DNA of 64,000 bases, taken from assembly GCF_009727955.1 (NCBI RefSeq), contig NZ_WOBR01000009.1, forward strand, positions 1 to 64,000. Direction: 5' to 3'. Positions within the stretch are counted from its first letter, which is position 1; the number at the start of each line of letters is the position of its first letter. Shown here piece by piece: positions 19,262 through 29,739 of this stretch. The stretch is from Aliivibrio fischeri (GTDB lineage Bacteria; Pseudomonadota; Gammaproteobacteria; Enterobacterales; Vibrionaceae). The position numbers and the translations under genes are program-made. The notes beneath the pieces are model-generated. The model had not been told where the DNA came from and searched no databases. It saw only the letters and a program-made list of their open reading frames with translations.

Positions 19262-20182
19262 TTATTGAGGTAGGGTTAATCGTGCAACTTTACCTGCAGG
19301 GTATACAGATAAATCAACAGGTTTGCCTTTATAAGTAAGTGTTACCGCATTTGGAGCGCCAATAATTAGCTTATAAGGTGCTTTACCTGTTAATTTTAGT
19401 GTTTGATTCGATTTTTTCACACCTGAGTATAGGCGATTATTTGAAGCGTCTTGTACTTGTAACCAGCAATCGCTATTAAATGTCATTACAACATCTTCCG
19501 TAACAACGGCTTTTTCAGCTACTGGTTCTTCTTTTTTAACTTCTACAGGAGCTTCCGCTTCAGGCTTTTTGATGGTTTCTTTTTCAAGCGTTTTCGAGTC
19601 AGTCTCTAGCTCTGAAATATTAGTATCCAGTTGAAGCATTTCAGCCTCATCTAATGTTGGTGCTGTTTCTTCAGTTTGAGGGGAATCAGTTTTATTTTCT
19701 TCAACTTGTTCCATTGATTTAGCGGTTTCAACTTCTGCAATTAACTCTGCATCATTGGCACTCTCAAGTTGTGCTTGCTCTTGCCACCACCACAATACTG
19801 ACATACCTAAAATCAACGCAAAAATAACCCATGTTAATTTCATAATGCGGTTATCGTGTTTCTCTCTCTTCGTTTTGCGAGAAAAACTTTGCATATCATG
19901 TTGTTCGATTTGGGCTTTACCCAGTTGATCTAACGCATCAAGCACTTTTTGTTCAGGAACATTAACCACTTTTGCGTATGAACGATAGTAACCACGGGTA
20001 AACGTTGCTAGTTTACCCATGTCAAACTGATCCGCTTCAATTTGCTCTAACACTTCTACACGTAAACGTAGTCGTGAAGAGATATCTTCAAGCGTTAAAT
20101 TTAATTCTTCTCGAGCCTCTTTAAGCAATAGGCCAGGTGCGATAAACGTTTCTACTGTTTCTTCAATATGTTCTGTCGTCAT
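19262..20182 (-). CDS. rodZ: Cytoskeletal cell-shape protein RodZ
   Basis: RodZ connects MreB filaments to the periplasmic peptidoglycan elongation machinery. Residues about 15-85 are a Cro/CI-type helix-turn-helix domain (LLKEAREELNLTLEDISSRLRL). A basic juxtamembrane stretch leads to one transmembrane helix at about 115-135 (WVIFALILGMSVLWWW). An acidic Glu/Thr-rich linker and a C-terminal beta-domain (DUF4115, about 230-306) follow. The first 20 bases overlap the end of pilW, indicating translational coupling. Confidence 0.95.
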   Translation of the reverse strand: MTTEHIEETVETFIAPGLLLKEAREELNLTLEDISSRLRLRVEVLEQIEADQFDMGKLATFTRGYYRSYAKVVNVPEQKVLDALDQLGKAQIEQHDMQSFSRKTKREKHDNRIMKLTWVIFALILGMSVLWWWQEQAQLESANDAELIAEVETAKSMEQVEENKTDSPQTEETAPTLDEAEMLQLDTNISELETDSKTLEKETIKKPEAEAPVEVKKEEPVAEKAVVTEDVVMTFNSDCWLQVQDASNNRLYSGVKKSNQTLKLTGKAPYKLIIGAPNAVTLTYKGKPVDLSVYPAGKVARLTLPQ

Positions 20183-20933
20183 GATTTATATAATTCTGAT
20201 ATTCTCGCGAGTCCGGATACTCTTTTCCCAGAATATTTACGTATTTTTTTACTAAATGCGCATTGCCTGCTTTTTTTTCTAATTCTATGAGTAAGCTTAG
20301 GCTAACTGGTTTATATCCGTACTTCTTATTAAATTTAAACAGCGAAATTCTCGGTTCGGAATAATTACCTTCGTCAATATTCAATTTAGCCAATTGAAGG
20401 GTCGAACGAATCCGATTCGGATCATGAGCCAACGAGCGCTCAAAATACGTTTTTGCTGTCACTTTATCCCCACTACTTAATGCACACATCGCTGCATTTT
20501 CATAACTTGCCGAGACAAGATAGTAGTAAGGTTGGTCTATTGCTTGAGTAAACTTCTCTTGAGCTTCCTCATATCGGCCCTTTTTACATAGAAAAACGCC
20601 GTAGTTATTTAATACATTACCATTTTTTGACGAATAACGTAATGCTCGTTTGTATGCCTTTTCAGCTAAATCGTCTTCTTCTACTTGTTGATAATAATAA
20701 GCGAGGGAGGTTTGAGAGCGGTAATAGTCGGGAGCGTATTGTACAGCCAGTTCCAAATTCTCGCGAGCTTTCATCATATCGCCCGCATTTAAATAGCTTA
20801 ATCCGAGTGTAATTCGAGCTTCAGCGGCTCGAATTACCTCTTCTTTGGTCATTTCATCGGCTTCGTCAACAGTGACGCAACCAGCACTGGTTAACAATCC
20901 AATCGTTAATAGTGCTGCACTCCATTTTCTCAT
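20163..20933 (-). CDS. pilW: Type IV pilus biogenesis/stability lipoprotein PilW (PilF)
   Basis: PilW/PilF is a TPR pilotin that helps assemble the PilQ secretin ring for type IV pili. It has a lipoprotein signal peptide with lipobox SAGC, Cys at about 19. Several TPR motifs follow (for example ARITLGLSYLNAGDMMKARENLELA, then NNYGVFLCKKGRYEEAQEKFTQA). Length 256 fits the family. It lies between rlmN and rodZ, its standard place in gammaproteobacteria, and overlaps rodZ by 20 bases. Confidence 0.93.
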   Translation of the reverse strand: MRKWSAALLTIGLLTSAGCVTVDEADEMTKEEVIRAAEARITLGLSYLNAGDMMKARENLELAVQYAPDYYRSQTSLAYYYQQVEEDDLAEKAYKRALRYSSKNGNVLNNYGVFLCKKGRYEEAQEKFTQAIDQPYYYLVSASYENAAMCALSSGDKVTAKTYFERSLAHDPNRIRSTLQLAKLNIDEGNYSEPRISLFKFNKKYGYKPVSLSLLIELEKKAGNAHLVKKYVNILGKEYPDSREYQNYINHDDRTY

Positions 20934-20963
20934 CCTGCCTTCCCTTGCTGTAATACACCAAGA

Positions 20964-22082
20964 TTAAACAGTTTTTACAGGGATTGCCTCACCTTGCTGT
21001 TTAACTTTAGTGCGTTTAGTTCTGTCGATGACATCACCAACTAATTGACCACAAGCAGCGTCGATATCATCGCCACGAGTCTTACGAATTGTCACGGTAT
21101 AGTCGTATTCCATTAAGGTTTTCATGAAACGATCAATACGTGAGTTACTTGGTTTCTTATATGGTGACCCAGGATAAGGGTTAAATGGAATCAAATTAAT
21201 CTTCGCAGGCGTATCTTTTAGCAATTCTGCGAGTTGTCTTGCATGATCCATATCGTCATTAACATGATCAAGAAGAACATACTCAACAGTTACACGACCA
21301 CGGTTTGCATTTGATGATGCAATGTAACGACGAACTGAAGCTAAAAACGCATCAATATCCCAACGATCATTGATAGGCATAATTTGGCTACGAAGTTCAT
21401 CAGTTGGTGCATGTAATGAGATTGCTAATGCAACATCAATTTTACCTGTCATTTGGTCAAGACCAGAGACCACGCCTGATGTAGAAACGGTTACACGACG
21501 CTTAGATAAAGCAAAACCTAAATCATCTAGCATAATCTCTAATGCTGGAATTAAGTTTTTCATGTTAAGTAACGGCTCACCCATCCCCATCATTACAACG
21601 TTAGTAATTGGACGACGACCCGTTTCTTTTTCTAGACCAATTTCACGAGCTGCACGCCAGATTTGACCCACAATCTCTGATACTTTTAGGTTACGGTTAA
21701 AGCCTTGTTGAGCAGTTGAACAGAATTTACACTCTAATGCACAACCAACCTGTGAAGATACACAAAGTGTTGCACGGTCACCATCAGGGATGTATACCGT
21801 TTCTACGTCTTGATCGCCAACTTTCATCGCCCACTTAATCGTGCCATCAGATGAATGTTGTGCTTCTGATACGTAAGGTGCGCGAATTTCACACTTGTGC
21901 TTTAGTTTTTCACGAAGCTTTTTATTGATGTTGTTCATTTGATCGAAGTCATCACAACCAAAGTGATACATCCACTTCATTACTTGATCTGCACGGAAGG
22001 CTTTCTCTCCTAATTCCTCAGAAAAAAATGCTCGAAGTCCTTTACGATCAAAGTCCAGTAGATTGATTTTAGCTGTAGTCAT
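20964..22082 (-). CDS. rlmN: Dual-specificity RNA methyltransferase RlmN
   Basis: RlmN is a radical-SAM enzyme that makes m2A2503 in 23S rRNA and m2A37 in some tRNAs. The radical-SAM cluster motif CxxxCxxC is visible as CALECKFC near residue 120, and the mechanistic Cys near 350 as DIDAACGQL. Length 372 is typical. As the first gene of the rlmN-pilW-rodZ-ispG-hisS-yfgM-bamB series it probably carries the operon promoter, in the 224-base spacer shared with ndk. Confidence 0.97.
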   Translation of the reverse strand: MTTAKINLLDFDRKGLRAFFSEELGEKAFRADQVMKWMYHFGCDDFDQMNNINKKLREKLKHKCEIRAPYVSEAQHSSDGTIKWAMKVGDQDVETVYIPDGDRATLCVSSQVGCALECKFCSTAQQGFNRNLKVSEIVGQIWRAAREIGLEKETGRRPITNVVMMGMGEPLLNMKNLIPALEIMLDDLGFALSKRRVTVSTSGVVSGLDQMTGKIDVALAISLHAPTDELRSQIMPINDRWDIDAFLASVRRYIASSNANRGRVTVEYVLLDHVNDDMDHARQLAELLKDTPAKINLIPFNPYPGSPYKKPSNSRIDRFMKTLMEYDYTVTIRKTRGDDIDAACGQLVGDVIDRTKRTKVKQQGEAIPVKTV

Positions 22083-22155
22083 GTTGCCTCTCTGATAAAT
22101 GACATCACCGCGAATATGGGCGCAGAATTGTACAGCCTTTGGGAGGATATTACTA

Positions 22156-22179
22156 GAGGTTCGAGGTTCGAGGTTCGAG
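22156..22179. repeat. Heptanucleotide tandem repeat (GAGGTTC x3)
   Basis: GAGGTTC occurs three times in perfect tandem (22156-22176) plus GAG. It lies about 75 bp upstream of the rlmN start, in its likely upstream promoter region. The length is suitable for copy-number slippage. Confidence 0.9.
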
Positions 22180-22245
22180 TAAGAGAATGTAGACTATCTA
22201 CAAAAAAGAAAACTTATTCTGAAATTAATTACAATGCTCAAGCAT

Positions 22246-22282
22246 TAAAAAACAAGCTCCCTTTATTCTTTAGGGAGCTTGT
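22246..22282 (-). terminator. Rho-independent terminator of ndk
   Basis: On the minus strand ACAAGCTCCCT pairs with AGGGAGCTTGT (11 bp) and is followed by a T-run (complement of 22246-22252). The right arm and its flank (22269-22291) resemble 57238-57260 in 20 of 23 positions, so the terminator may derive from a dispersed repeat. Confidence 0.9.
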
Positions 22283-22306
22283 GAGCGTTCTAGGCTCTCA
22301 TCTCTA

Positions 22307-22741
22307 TTATTCAGCTGGGCGTGGGCAGATTTCGTCTTCAGCAAAGAAATACGCAATCTCACGTGCAGCAGACTCTGGGCTATCAGCACCGTGAACAGAG
22401 TTGTAACGCATGCTAATTGCATAATCCGCTCGTAGTGAGCCACACGCTGCTTCTTCTGGGTTAGTTTTACCCATTAGCTCACGGTAGCGTACAACCGCAT
22501 TTTCACCTTCAAGAACTTGAACCATTACAGGTCCTGACATCATGTATGCCACTAATTCATCAAAAAACTCTTTTCCTTCATGCTCAGCATAAAAGCCTTC
22601 TGCTTGTTCTTTAGTTAAACGAAGCATTTTAGCAGCAACGATTTGCATACCTGTTTTTTCAATACGACGGTAAATAGCACCAATTAAATTACGCTTAACG
22701 GCATCTGGTTTTACAATTGAAAAAGTACGTTCTATTGTCAT
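22307..22741 (-). CDS. ndk: Nucleoside diphosphate kinase
   Basis: Ndk transfers phosphate among nucleoside di- and triphosphates through a phosphohistidine. The 144 residues match E. coli Ndk in length. The start [15 protein letters not shown] is the family N-terminus, and the active-site His (about 117) is in NSVHGADS. It is monocistronic between pepB and rlmN, with a terminator right after it. Confidence 0.98.
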   Translation of the reverse strand: MTIERTFSIVKPDAVKRNLIGAIYRRIEKTGMQIVAAKMLRLTKEQAEGFYAEHEGKEFFDELVAYMMSGPVMVQVLEGENAVVRYRELMGKTNPEEAACGSLRADYAISMRYNSVHGADSPESAAREIAYFFAEDEICPRPAE

Positions 22742-22804
22742 TCTACTTTCCTTTAGGTTTCTTTTACTTCTTATATTAATTTCAATCAGTACTCATTTAT
22801 CTAA

Positions 22805-22990
22805 TACCAATCACAGTAAGTCAATGCTCAAAAATAACAAAGAAAAAAGGCTTGAAAACAAAACGGAATTTTTCGATAAGTAGTGACTCTAAAATCAAAA
22901 AACCAACGCCGTTATCAAGCATGTTAACAATGCTAGGATGACCCGTTATTAACTACAACTCGTATAAATACTGATAGGAATTACCTGTTA
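22805..22990. repeat. Probable MITE-like intergenic element
   Basis: The spacer 22742-23026 between pepB and ndk has no gene. It starts with TAA-TACCAATCACAG (22802-22816), the same TAA plus TACCAAT end seen at 14892 and 56556. The far end CTGATAGGAATTACC (about 22972-22986) looks like a decayed inverted copy of CTGTGATTGGTA. The interior has no good reading frame. An interspersed repeat is the best explanation, but the right boundary is uncertain. Confidence 0.5.
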
Positions 22991-23019
22991 AAAAAGAAGA
23001 CCGAGCGAGCTCGATCTTC
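22991..23019 (-). terminator. Rho-independent terminator of pepB
   Basis: Minus-strand GAAGATCGAG and CTCGGTCTTC (one G-U) flank CTCG and are followed by TTTTT. It lies eight bases after the pepB stop. Confidence 0.85.
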
Positions 23020-23026
23020 ATTTTAA

Positions 23027-24313
23027 TTATTTAGTTAAGATATTAGCAAGTGTTCTTACACCTACTCCGGTCGCACCGGCTGCCCACTTATCAGATGGCG
23101 CTGTGCGATACGTCGCTGAACAGTCCATATGAATCCATCCTTTCTGATAATCTTCAACAAAGTAAGATAAAAAGCCTGCGGCAGTACTTGCACCCGGTGA
23201 ATATGGACCTGAACCAATATTCGCTAAATCAGCAAAGTTTGATGGCAGCATAGCTCGGTGGAATTCCATCAATGGTAGACGCCATAGACCTTCATTCTCT
23301 TCTTGAGCCGCATTTAACGCTTTTTGGCTCAATGCTTCATCAAAACTTAATAGTGAATGGAAATCATTACCTACAGCCATTTTCGCTGCACCCGTTAGCG
23401 TCGCACAGTCAATAATAAGTTCAGGCTTTTGCTCTGATGCAAACTGAAGACCATCAGCCAGAACTAAACGTCCTTCTGCATCCGTATTTAGAATTTCTAC
23501 CGTCTTACCATTTTTATAAGTGATGATATCGCCTAACTTTAATGCTCGGCCTGAAATCATATTTTCAGCACAGCATAGAATCAGCTTAACACGCTTATCT
23601 AAACCACGAAGAATTGACATCGCAAGACCTGCTGTCACTAATGCAGAGCCTCCCATATCCGCTTTCATCGATGCCATACCTGCAGATGGTTTAATACTGT
23701 AACCACCAGAATCAAACGTAATGCCTTTACCAACTAAACAAGCAAATACTGGCGCACTTTCGTCTCCAGTAGGGTTATAGTCTAACTGTAACATTGCAGA
23801 GGTACGTTCTGAGCCACGACCTACGGCATAAATCCCCGTCCAACCTTGAGTCAAAAGATCTTTATCTTTTACAATCTTAGTTGTGACTGTGCCCTCTGGA
23901 GCAACAGATTTAATAAACTCTGCGGCCATAGTAGCAAGTTGACGAGGAGCGACTTCTTCAGCCGTTTTATTAATGATTTGACGAGTCCAATTCGTTGTTA
24001 GAATTCGAGCGTTTAACTCTTTTTCATCATTTTCACTTAATGCAGTCCAACTCACATCATCGCTATTTTTAGAGTCACGGAAACCTTGAATAAATGACCA
24101 AATAGATTCAAGATCCCAGTCGGCCCCCTCAAGTTCAACAGCGATTAAACCTTGTGAATTTAATTTACGAGCCGCTCGCTGGATAAGACTGTATACGTCA
24201 CTTTCAATACAATGAATAACGGCAGCTTTAGAAGTAAAAGACAATATAGCTTTGTCCCCCCAATGGGCAGGGGCTGCGATAGATGAAAGTTGTACAGTCA
24301 TCTTTTGTGACAT
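23027..24313 (-). CDS. pepB: Peptidase B (M17 leucyl-aminopeptidase family)
   Basis: PepB is a cytosolic dimetal aminopeptidase. The C-terminal catalytic domain (about 150-428) shows the metal-binding blocks [23 protein letters not shown] and the M17 signature [14 protein letters not shown] near 275. Length 428 equals E. coli PepB. In many gammaproteobacteria pepB follows iscX at the end of the isc operon; here it lies 230 bases after iscX in the same direction. Transcription through the gap or a separate promoter are both possible. Confidence 0.95.
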   Translation of the reverse strand: MSQKMTVQLSSIAAPAHWGDKAILSFTSKAAVIHCIESDVYSLIQRAARKLNSQGLIAVELEGADWDLESIWSFIQGFRDSKNSDDVSWTALSENDEKELNARILTTNWTRQIINKTAEEVAPRQLATMAAEFIKSVAPEGTVTTKIVKDKDLLTQGWTGIYAVGRGSERTSAMLQLDYNPTGDESAPVFACLVGKGITFDSGGYSIKPSAGMASMKADMGGSALVTAGLAMSILRGLDKRVKLILCCAENMISGRALKLGDIITYKNGKTVEILNTDAEGRLVLADGLQFASEQKPELIIDCATLTGAAKMAVGNDFHSLLSFDEALSQKALNAAQEENEGLWRLPLMEFHRAMLPSNFADLANIGSGPYSPGASTAAGFLSYFVEDYQKGWIHMDCSATYRTAPSDKWAAGATGVGVRTLANILTK

Positions 24314-24543
24314 GGTGTATCTCCTTTAAATACGCAATAACTCCATAACATCATTTAATTGCATATGATTACTTATATTGCGTGAATGTCGACCGATTAT
24401 AAATGAATAAAACATCCATCTTTTTATACAATTTGCCTACTTTACACTAGTGATACAAGGTATTTCACTAAAATGTAAGAGGTAGATCCAAGCAGGTGAT
24501 GGTTTTTTATACTTTCTAAAAGCGAATCATAAATGGTAAAAAA

Positions 24544-24744
24544 CTAATCCCACTCGTCCATCCAACATAATACGATGGCTTCTAGCACTTTTTCACCAGA
24601 ATGCTTAGGATCATCATCAAAATCTTCTAATTCTAATACCCATTGGTATAAATCAGTAAAGCGCACTGTTTTTGGATCGGTATCTGGGTATTTATCTAGT
24701 AATTCAATTGCAATATCTCTCGAATCAATCCATTTCAAACTCAT
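24544..24744 (-). CDS. iscX: Fe-S assembly accessory protein IscX
   Basis: IscX is a small acidic protein that binds IscS and iron and modulates cluster assembly. The 66 residues contain the family hallmarks: [30 protein letters not shown] is conserved, and the C-terminal half has many Asp/Glu. It follows fdx as in E. coli, but a strong terminator-like hairpin lies in the 122-base gap. Confidence 0.95.
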   Translation of the reverse strand: MSLKWIDSRDIAIELLDKYPDTDPKTVRFTDLYQWVLELEDFDDDPKHSGEKVLEAIVLCWMDEWD

Positions 24745-24784
24745 AATAAACTCCTTATTATTTTGATTTGCTATTTGTTACTAA

Positions 24785-24834
24785 TAAAAAAGGCAAGCTT
24801 GAGGGGAGTAATTACTTACTTCTCAATACTTGCC
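24785..24834 (-). terminator. Terminator between fdx and iscX
   Basis: Minus-strand GGCAAGTATTGAG pairs with CTCAAGCTTGCC (one bulge) and is followed by a T-run (complement of 24785-24791). It would end most isc transcripts after fdx and leave iscX to read-through or its own promoter. Confidence 0.8.
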
Positions 24835-24866
24835 CTCTTAACTACTTTAGCTTAATAAAAGAAAGA

Positions 24867-25205
24867 TTAATGATCTTCTGATGCTAAGTTTAAAGTATAT
24901 TTTGGAATTTCTACCACAAGGTCTTCTTGTGCAACTAAAGCTTGGCAACCTAAACGTGATTCAGGCTCAAGTCCCCATGCTTTATCTAACATATCATCTT
25001 CTAATTCGTCACTTTCCTCTAGCGAGTCAAAGCCTTCACGAATAATAACGTGACATGTAGTACAAGCACATGATTTCTCACACGCATGCTCAATGCCAAT
25101 GCCGTTTTTTAAAGCAACATCTAAAACACTGTCGCCTTCATTTGCTTCAAGAACCGCCCCTTCTGGACATAATTCTTCATGTGGTAGAACGATAATTTTT
25201 GGCAT
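24867..25205 (-). CDS. fdx: [2Fe-2S] ferredoxin, ISC system
   Basis: This adrenodoxin-type ferredoxin supplies electrons for Fe-S cluster assembly on IscU. The four ligands are visible: Cys42, Cys48 and Cys51 in HACEKSCACTTC, and Cys near 87 in RLGCQA. Length 112 versus 111 in E. coli. It starts two bases after hscA ends, so it is tightly coupled in the operon. Confidence 0.97.
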   Translation of the reverse strand: MPKIIVLPHEELCPEGAVLEANEGDSVLDVALKNGIGIEHACEKSCACTTCHVIIREGFDSLEESDELEDDMLDKAWGLEPESRLGCQALVAQEDLVVEIPKYTLNLASEDH

Positions 25206-25207
25206 TT

Positions 25208-27058
25208 CTATACCTCATCAATAGATTGACCAGCCAATGCAGCTCGAATTGAGGCGTCCATTCGACGCGCTGCAAATTCTTGACTTGCTTCATCAGCCTT
25301 TTTAATTCCATCTTCAATTGCTTGCGCATCAGTACCTTGACGTAATGTGATTAACGCTTCAATTGCTTGTAAAATTTCTGCTTGTTCTTCTTTTGACAGT
25401 AACGCATCACCATCATTATTAAGCGCAACAACTAACCCTTCAATAACTCGATCTGCTTCTACTTGCTGTTCAGCTAATGCACGTGCTTGCATATCTTCTT
25501 TTGCATACGTCATTGAGTCTTTAAGCATGTTAGCTACCTCATTATCACTTAAACCATAAGACGGCTTAACTTGGATATGAGATTGAACGCCAGTGCTCTT
25601 TTCCATTGCTGTAACAGAAAGTAAGCCGTCAGCATCGACTTGATACGTTACACGAATATGTGCAGCACCCGCCGCCATTGGTGGGATCCCTTTTAAAGAA
25701 AAACGAGCCAAAGAACGACCATCTTCAACCATCTCTCGTTCACCTTGAACAACGTGCACCATCATGCCTGTTTGCCCATCTTTAAATGTGGTGAACTCTT
25801 GAGCTTTTGCTACAGGGATCGTGGTATTACGTGGAATGATCTTTTCAACAAGTCCACCCATAGTTTCAATACCAAGAGAAAGTGGAATAACATCAAGCAG
25901 TAACATTTCAGAATCAGGTTTGTTACCCACTAAGATATCCGCTTGAATCGCCGCACCAATAGCCACGACTTGATCAGGGTCGATACTGGTTAATGGCGTT
26001 TGACCAAAGTAATCACCAACAGAAGTACGTACAAATGGCGTTCGTGTTGAACCGCCAACCATAACCACTTCCATTACTTCTTCTGACGTAATATCCGCAT
26101 CTTTTAGTGCACGACGACATGCCATTAGTGTCTTTTTAATCAAAGGTTGAATTAGACTATTGAAAAGCTCAACGCTAATCTCACCGCTCCAATCTTTAAA
26201 AGCGATCTCTACTTTATCTGTATCTGATAATGCAACTTTTGTTTGTGTCGCTAATGTCAGTAATTCACGCTGTTCTTGATTTGATAACGGATGAGTGATG
26301 CCCGCTTGTTCTTTAATCCATTGTGCTAAAGCATGGTCAAAATCATCACCGCCTAACGCAGAGTCACCACCAGTAGCAAGTACTTCAAATACGCCTTTAG
26401 ATAAACGTAAAATAGAAATATCAAACGTACCACCACCTAAATCGTAAACGGCAATAACACCTTCTTGACCTGAATCTAAGCCGTATGCGATTGCCGCTGC
26501 AGTCGGTTCATTTAGTAGACGAAGAACATTTAAGCCCGCTAATGTCGCAGCATCCTTAGTGCCTGCACGTTGTGCATCATCAAAATAAGCAGGAACAGTA
26601 ATCACTACCCCTTCTAACTCGCCACCAAGTGTGTCTTGAGCACGACGTGATAACGATTTTAAAATTTCAGACGAGACCTGAATTGGGTTAACTTCACCTT
26701 GAGCGGTTTGAATTACTGGTAATCCGTTTTCACTTTCTGAAAATTGGTATGGAAGCTCAGGATAACGAGCTTGAATATCTTTAAGTGAACGGCCCATTAA
26801 ACGTTTTACAGAAATAATGGTATTTTGTGGATCCATTGCTGCAGATTGGTATGCATTCATGCCTACGCAAATTTTATCTTCTTGATACTGAACAACAGAT
26901 GGCAAAATGACATTACCTTTCATGTCTGGTAATGTTTTAGCTTCACCGCTTCGAACTGAAGCAACCAAAGAGTTTGTTGTTCCTAAATCAATACCTACCG
27001 CCAGTTTATGTTGGTGCGGTACAGCACTTTGTCCTGGTTCAGCAATCTGTAATAACAT
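25208..27058 (-). CDS. hscA: Fe-S assembly Hsp70 chaperone HscA
   Basis: HscA is a specialised Hsp70 that, with HscB, promotes cluster release from IscU. The nucleotide-binding domain (about 18-390) starts with [14 protein letters not shown] and includes [13 protein letters not shown]; the substrate-binding domain follows with [10 protein letters not shown]. Length 616 equals E. coli HscA. The gene lies between hscB and fdx in standard order. Confidence 0.98.
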   Translation of the reverse strand: MLLQIAEPGQSAVPHQHKLAVGIDLGTTNSLVASVRSGEAKTLPDMKGNVILPSVVQYQEDKICVGMNAYQSAAMDPQNTIISVKRLMGRSLKDIQARYPELPYQFSESENGLPVIQTAQGEVNPIQVSSEILKSLSRRAQDTLGGELEGVVITVPAYFDDAQRAGTKDAATLAGLNVLRLLNEPTAAAIAYGLDSGQEGVIAVYDLGGGTFDISILRLSKGVFEVLATGGDSALGGDDFDHALAQWIKEQAGITHPLSNQEQRELLTLATQTKVALSDTDKVEIAFKDWSGEISVELFNSLIQPLIKKTLMACRRALKDADITSEEVMEVVMVGGSTRTPFVRTSVGDYFGQTPLTSIDPDQVVAIGAAIQADILVGNKPDSEMLLLDVIPLSLGIETMGGLVEKIIPRNTTIPVAKAQEFTTFKDGQTGMMVHVVQGEREMVEDGRSLARFSLKGIPPMAAGAAHIRVTYQVDADGLLSVTAMEKSTGVQSHIQVKPSYGLSDNEVANMLKDSMTYAKEDMQARALAEQQVEADRVIEGLVVALNNDGDALLSKEEQAEILQAIEALITLRQGTDAQAIEDGIKKADEASQEFAARRMDASIRAALAGQSIDEV

Positions 27059-27096
27059 GAAAGTATCCTTCGTTTATCTCATTAACCCAAAAAGAG

Positions 27097-27612
27097 TTAA
27101 CCTAATAATTTCTCTTCTAACTGCTCAACTTCTTGATTCAGTTTTTCAATAAATTTGAGCTTTCGAACGCTCTGAGCGGCTTCAATCCATGCTTCATTTT
27201 TCAATAGTTCTTGCAGTTGAACTAACTGTGATTTACGCATTGCTGTTACATTCTCAGCAAAATCAAACAAAGCACTCTCAGGATCTGAACTTGATGGTAA
27301 TGATTCTAACTCTTCACGCAGTTCCATTTGTTGCATTAAAAACATAGGATCTTGCATTGTGGTTTGTTCACCACGAATATCATGACCTTGCTCTGAAAGT
27401 ATGTATTCAGCTCGTGATACTGGATTTTTTAATGTTTGATACGCATCATTAATTTGCGCAGCTTTTTGAATGGAAAGTAAACGGTCACGCTCTGAAGACG
27501 TTGCAAAATTATCTGGGTGAAAGCGTTTTTGTAACTCTCTAAATTGAAGAGAAAGAAGGCCACCATCCAGTTCAAACTGGTTCGGTAGCCCAAATAATTC
27601 AAAATGATTCAT
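27097..27612 (-). CDS. hscB: Fe-S assembly J-protein HscB
   Basis: HscB is the co-chaperone that delivers IscU to HscA and stimulates its ATPase. The N-terminal J domain (about 1-75) holds the HPD motif in RFHPDNFAT; a C-terminal three-helix bundle binds IscU. Length 171 matches the family. It sits 15 bases after iscA and 38 before hscA. Confidence 0.97.
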   Translation of the reverse strand: MNHFELFGLPNQFELDGGLLSLQFRELQKRFHPDNFATSSERDRLLSIQKAAQINDAYQTLKNPVSRAEYILSEQGHDIRGEQTTMQDPMFLMQQMELREELESLPSSSDPESALFDFAENVTAMRKSQLVQLQELLKNEAWIEAAQSVRKLKFIEKLNQEVEQLEEKLLG

Positions 27613-27627
27613 AAGTAATGTTTTGCT

Positions 27628-27951
27628 CTATACGTTGAAGCTTTCACCACACCCACATTCACTTTTTACGTTCGGGTTGTTGAATTTAAAGCCTTCATTT
27701 AGACCTTCTTTTGCAAAATCTAATTCAGTGCCATCCATATAAGCTAAGCTTTTTGGATCAATAATGATTTTTACACCAAACTGTTCGAAAACTTGATCTT
27801 CTTCGTTTAGCTCATCAACAAATTCAAGAATATAAGCCATACCCGAACAACCAGAGGTTCTTACGCCTAAACGTAAACCAACGCCTTTTCCTCGGTTTTC
27901 AAGAAATTTTTGTACACGGCTTGCCGCTGCTTCGGTGACTGAAATGGCCAT
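27628..27951 (-). CDS. iscA: A-type Fe-S carrier IscA
   Basis: IscA is a carrier that accepts and donates Fe-S clusters. The three conserved cysteines are visible: one in TSGCSGMAY near 36 and two in the C-terminal ECGCGESF near 100-102. Length 107 matches E. coli. It is separated from iscU by 124 bases containing a hairpin. Confidence 0.98.
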   Translation of the reverse strand: MAISVTEAAASRVQKFLENRGKGVGLRLGVRTSGCSGMAYILEFVDELNEEDQVFEQFGVKIIIDPKSLAYMDGTELDFAKEGLNEGFKFNNPNVKSECGCGESFNV

Positions 27952-28019
27952 ACTGCAACCTTTACTTTTTGTTTGTGGTCATGGGAGTCATTAATTATTA
28001 ACGACATTACTCAATAATA

Positions 28020-28058
28020 AAGCACCTTTTATTAATAAAACAAATAATAAAGGTGCTC
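28020..28058 (-). promoter_or_regulatory. Long hairpin in the iscU-iscA gap
   Basis: AAGCACCTTTTATTA (from about 28019) and the inverted copy ending AAAGGTGCT (28057) form an AT-rich stem with a GC-rich foot. The minus-strand sequence after it is TTATTATTG, a poor U-tract. It may be a partial terminator or a stability hairpin that sets iscRSU above iscA-hscBA-fdx. Confidence 0.6.
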
Positions 28059-28075
28059 TATCTAACCAAAAATAA

Positions 28076-28459
28076 TTAATCTTGGTGTTTATTACGGTAA
28101 TCAGATACCGCTGCTTTGATTGCATCTTCTGCAAGAATTGAACAGTGAACTTTCACTGGTGGTAACTCAAGCTCTTCTGCAATTTCAGCATTTTTAAGTG
28201 CTGCAGCTTCGTCTAGTGTTTTACCTTTTACCCACTCAGTAACTAGTGAGCTTGACGCAATTGCAGAACCACAACCGTATGTTTTGAATTTTGCATCTTC
28301 GATAACACCTTCTGGAGATACCTTGATTTGCAGTTTCATAACATCACCACAAGCCGGAGCACCAACCATGCCGCTACCCACTGATGGGTCGTCTTTTTCA
28401 AATGAACCAACATTACGAGGGTTTTCGTAATGGTCGATTACTTTTTCGCTATAAGCCAT
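28076..28459 (-). CDS. iscU: Fe-S cluster scaffold IscU
   Basis: IscU is the scaffold on which clusters are built from IscS sulfur. The cluster ligands appear in PACGDVM (Cys about 37), TYGCGSAIASSS (Cys about 63) and VHCSILAEDA (Cys about 106), and the HscA-recognition motif LPPVK is present. The start at 28459 (MAYSEKVIDHY) has AGAGGT seven bases upstream and gives 127 residues, close to E. coli's 128; an in-frame upstream start would overlap iscS. Confidence 0.98.
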   Translation of the reverse strand: MAYSEKVIDHYENPRNVGSFEKDDPSVGSGMVGAPACGDVMKLQIKVSPEGVIEDAKFKTYGCGSAIASSSLVTEWVKGKTLDEAAALKNAEIAEELELPPVKVHCSILAEDAIKAAVSDYRNKHQD

Positions 28460-28493
28460 GATATATACCTCTAAATTCTGTAACGTCCGTGTT

Positions 28494-29708
28494 TTAGTGG
28501 TGTGCCCACTCAACCGTGTTTAAGTCGATGCCTTCTTTGTACATGTCCCACAGTGGTGACATATCACGCAGTTTGTTTACTGCTTGGCTAATTTGTGAAA
28601 CCGCGTGGTCGATCTCTTCTGCTGTTGTGTAACGGCCAAAAGAGAAACGAATTGAACTGTGTGCTAGCTCATCATTTAAACCTAATGCACGTAGTACATA
28701 TGAAGGTTCAAGACTTGCTGAAGTACATGCAGAACCAGAAGATACTGCAAGATCTTTAAGAGCCATTAATAAAGACTCACCTTCAACAAATTCAAAACTG
28801 ATGTTCAAATTACTTGGTACACGTTGGTCTAAATCACCATTAATGTGTACTGCTTCCATATCTTTAATGCCATCCAATAAACGGTCGCGCATTGCTAAGC
28901 AGTGATCGTAATCTTTTTGCATTTCTTCTTTGGCAATACGACAAGCTTCACCCATACCAACGATTTGGTGTGTTGCTAGAGTACCTGAACGGAAACCACG
29001 CTCATGACCGCCACCGTGCATTTGTGCTTCTAAACGAATACGCGGTTTACGACGAACATACAATGCGCCGATACCTTTAGGGCCATAAATTTTATGTGCT
29101 GATAGTGAAATTAAATCAACTTTAACTTCTTGTACATCTAGAGGGATTTTACCTGCAGATTGTGCTGCATCAACATGGAAAATAATTTTACGAGAACGAC
29201 ATAATTCGCCAATTGCAGTAATGTCTTGAATTACACCAATTTCGTTATTTACATGCATAATTGAAACAAGAACAGTATCATCACGCATCGCTGCTTCAAG
29301 CTTAGCGAGGTCAATAAGACCGTTTGATTCTGGCTCAAGGTAAGTAACCTCATAACCTTCACGCTCAAGTTGACGACATGGGTCAAGAACCGCTTTATGT
29401 TCTGTTTTACAAGTAATGATGTGCTTACCTTTCTTATTATAGAAATGCGCAGCACCTTTAATTGCTAGGTTGTCAGACTCAGTAGCGCCTGATGTGAATA
29501 CGATCTCACGAGGATCTGCATTCAATAAATCGGCAATATTTTCACGTGCAGTATCAACCGCTTCTTCAGCCTGCCAGCCGTAACGGTGTGAGCGTGATGC
29601 AGGGTTACCAAAGTAACCATCCATTGTCATGTATTGAACCATTTTATCCGCTACACGTTTATCAACAGGACACGTAGCCGAATAATCAAAGTAAATTGGC
29701 AGTTTCAT
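28494..29708 (-). CDS. iscS: Cysteine desulfurase IscS
   Basis: IscS removes sulfur from L-cysteine as a persulfide for Fe-S clusters, thiolated tRNA and other products. The PLP lysine is in [10 protein letters not shown] near 206 and the catalytic Cys in [15 protein letters not shown] near 328. The start at 29708 ([12 protein letters not shown]) gives 404 residues, equal to E. coli IscS, with GGAG six bases upstream. Confidence 0.98.
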   Translation of the reverse strand: MKLPIYFDYSATCPVDKRVADKMVQYMTMDGYFGNPASRSHRYGWQAEEAVDTARENIADLLNADPREIVFTSGATESDNLAIKGAAHFYNKKGKHIITCKTEHKAVLDPCRQLEREGYEVTYLEPESNGLIDLAKLEAAMRDDTVLVSIMHVNNEIGVIQDITAIGELCRSRKIIFHVDAAQSAGKIPLDVQEVKVDLISLSAHKIYGPKGIGALYVRRKPRIRLEAQMHGGGHERGFRSGTLATHQIVGMGEACRIAKEEMQKDYDHCLAMRDRLLDGIKDMEAVHINGDLDQRVPSNLNISFEFVEGESLLMALKDLAVSSGSACTSASLEPSYVLRALGLNDELAHSSIRFSFGRYTTAEEIDHAVSQISQAVNKLRDMSPLWDMYKEGIDLNTVEWAHH

Positions 29709-29739
29709 TTTCATCTCCAAAAATACAGACGTTTGACCG

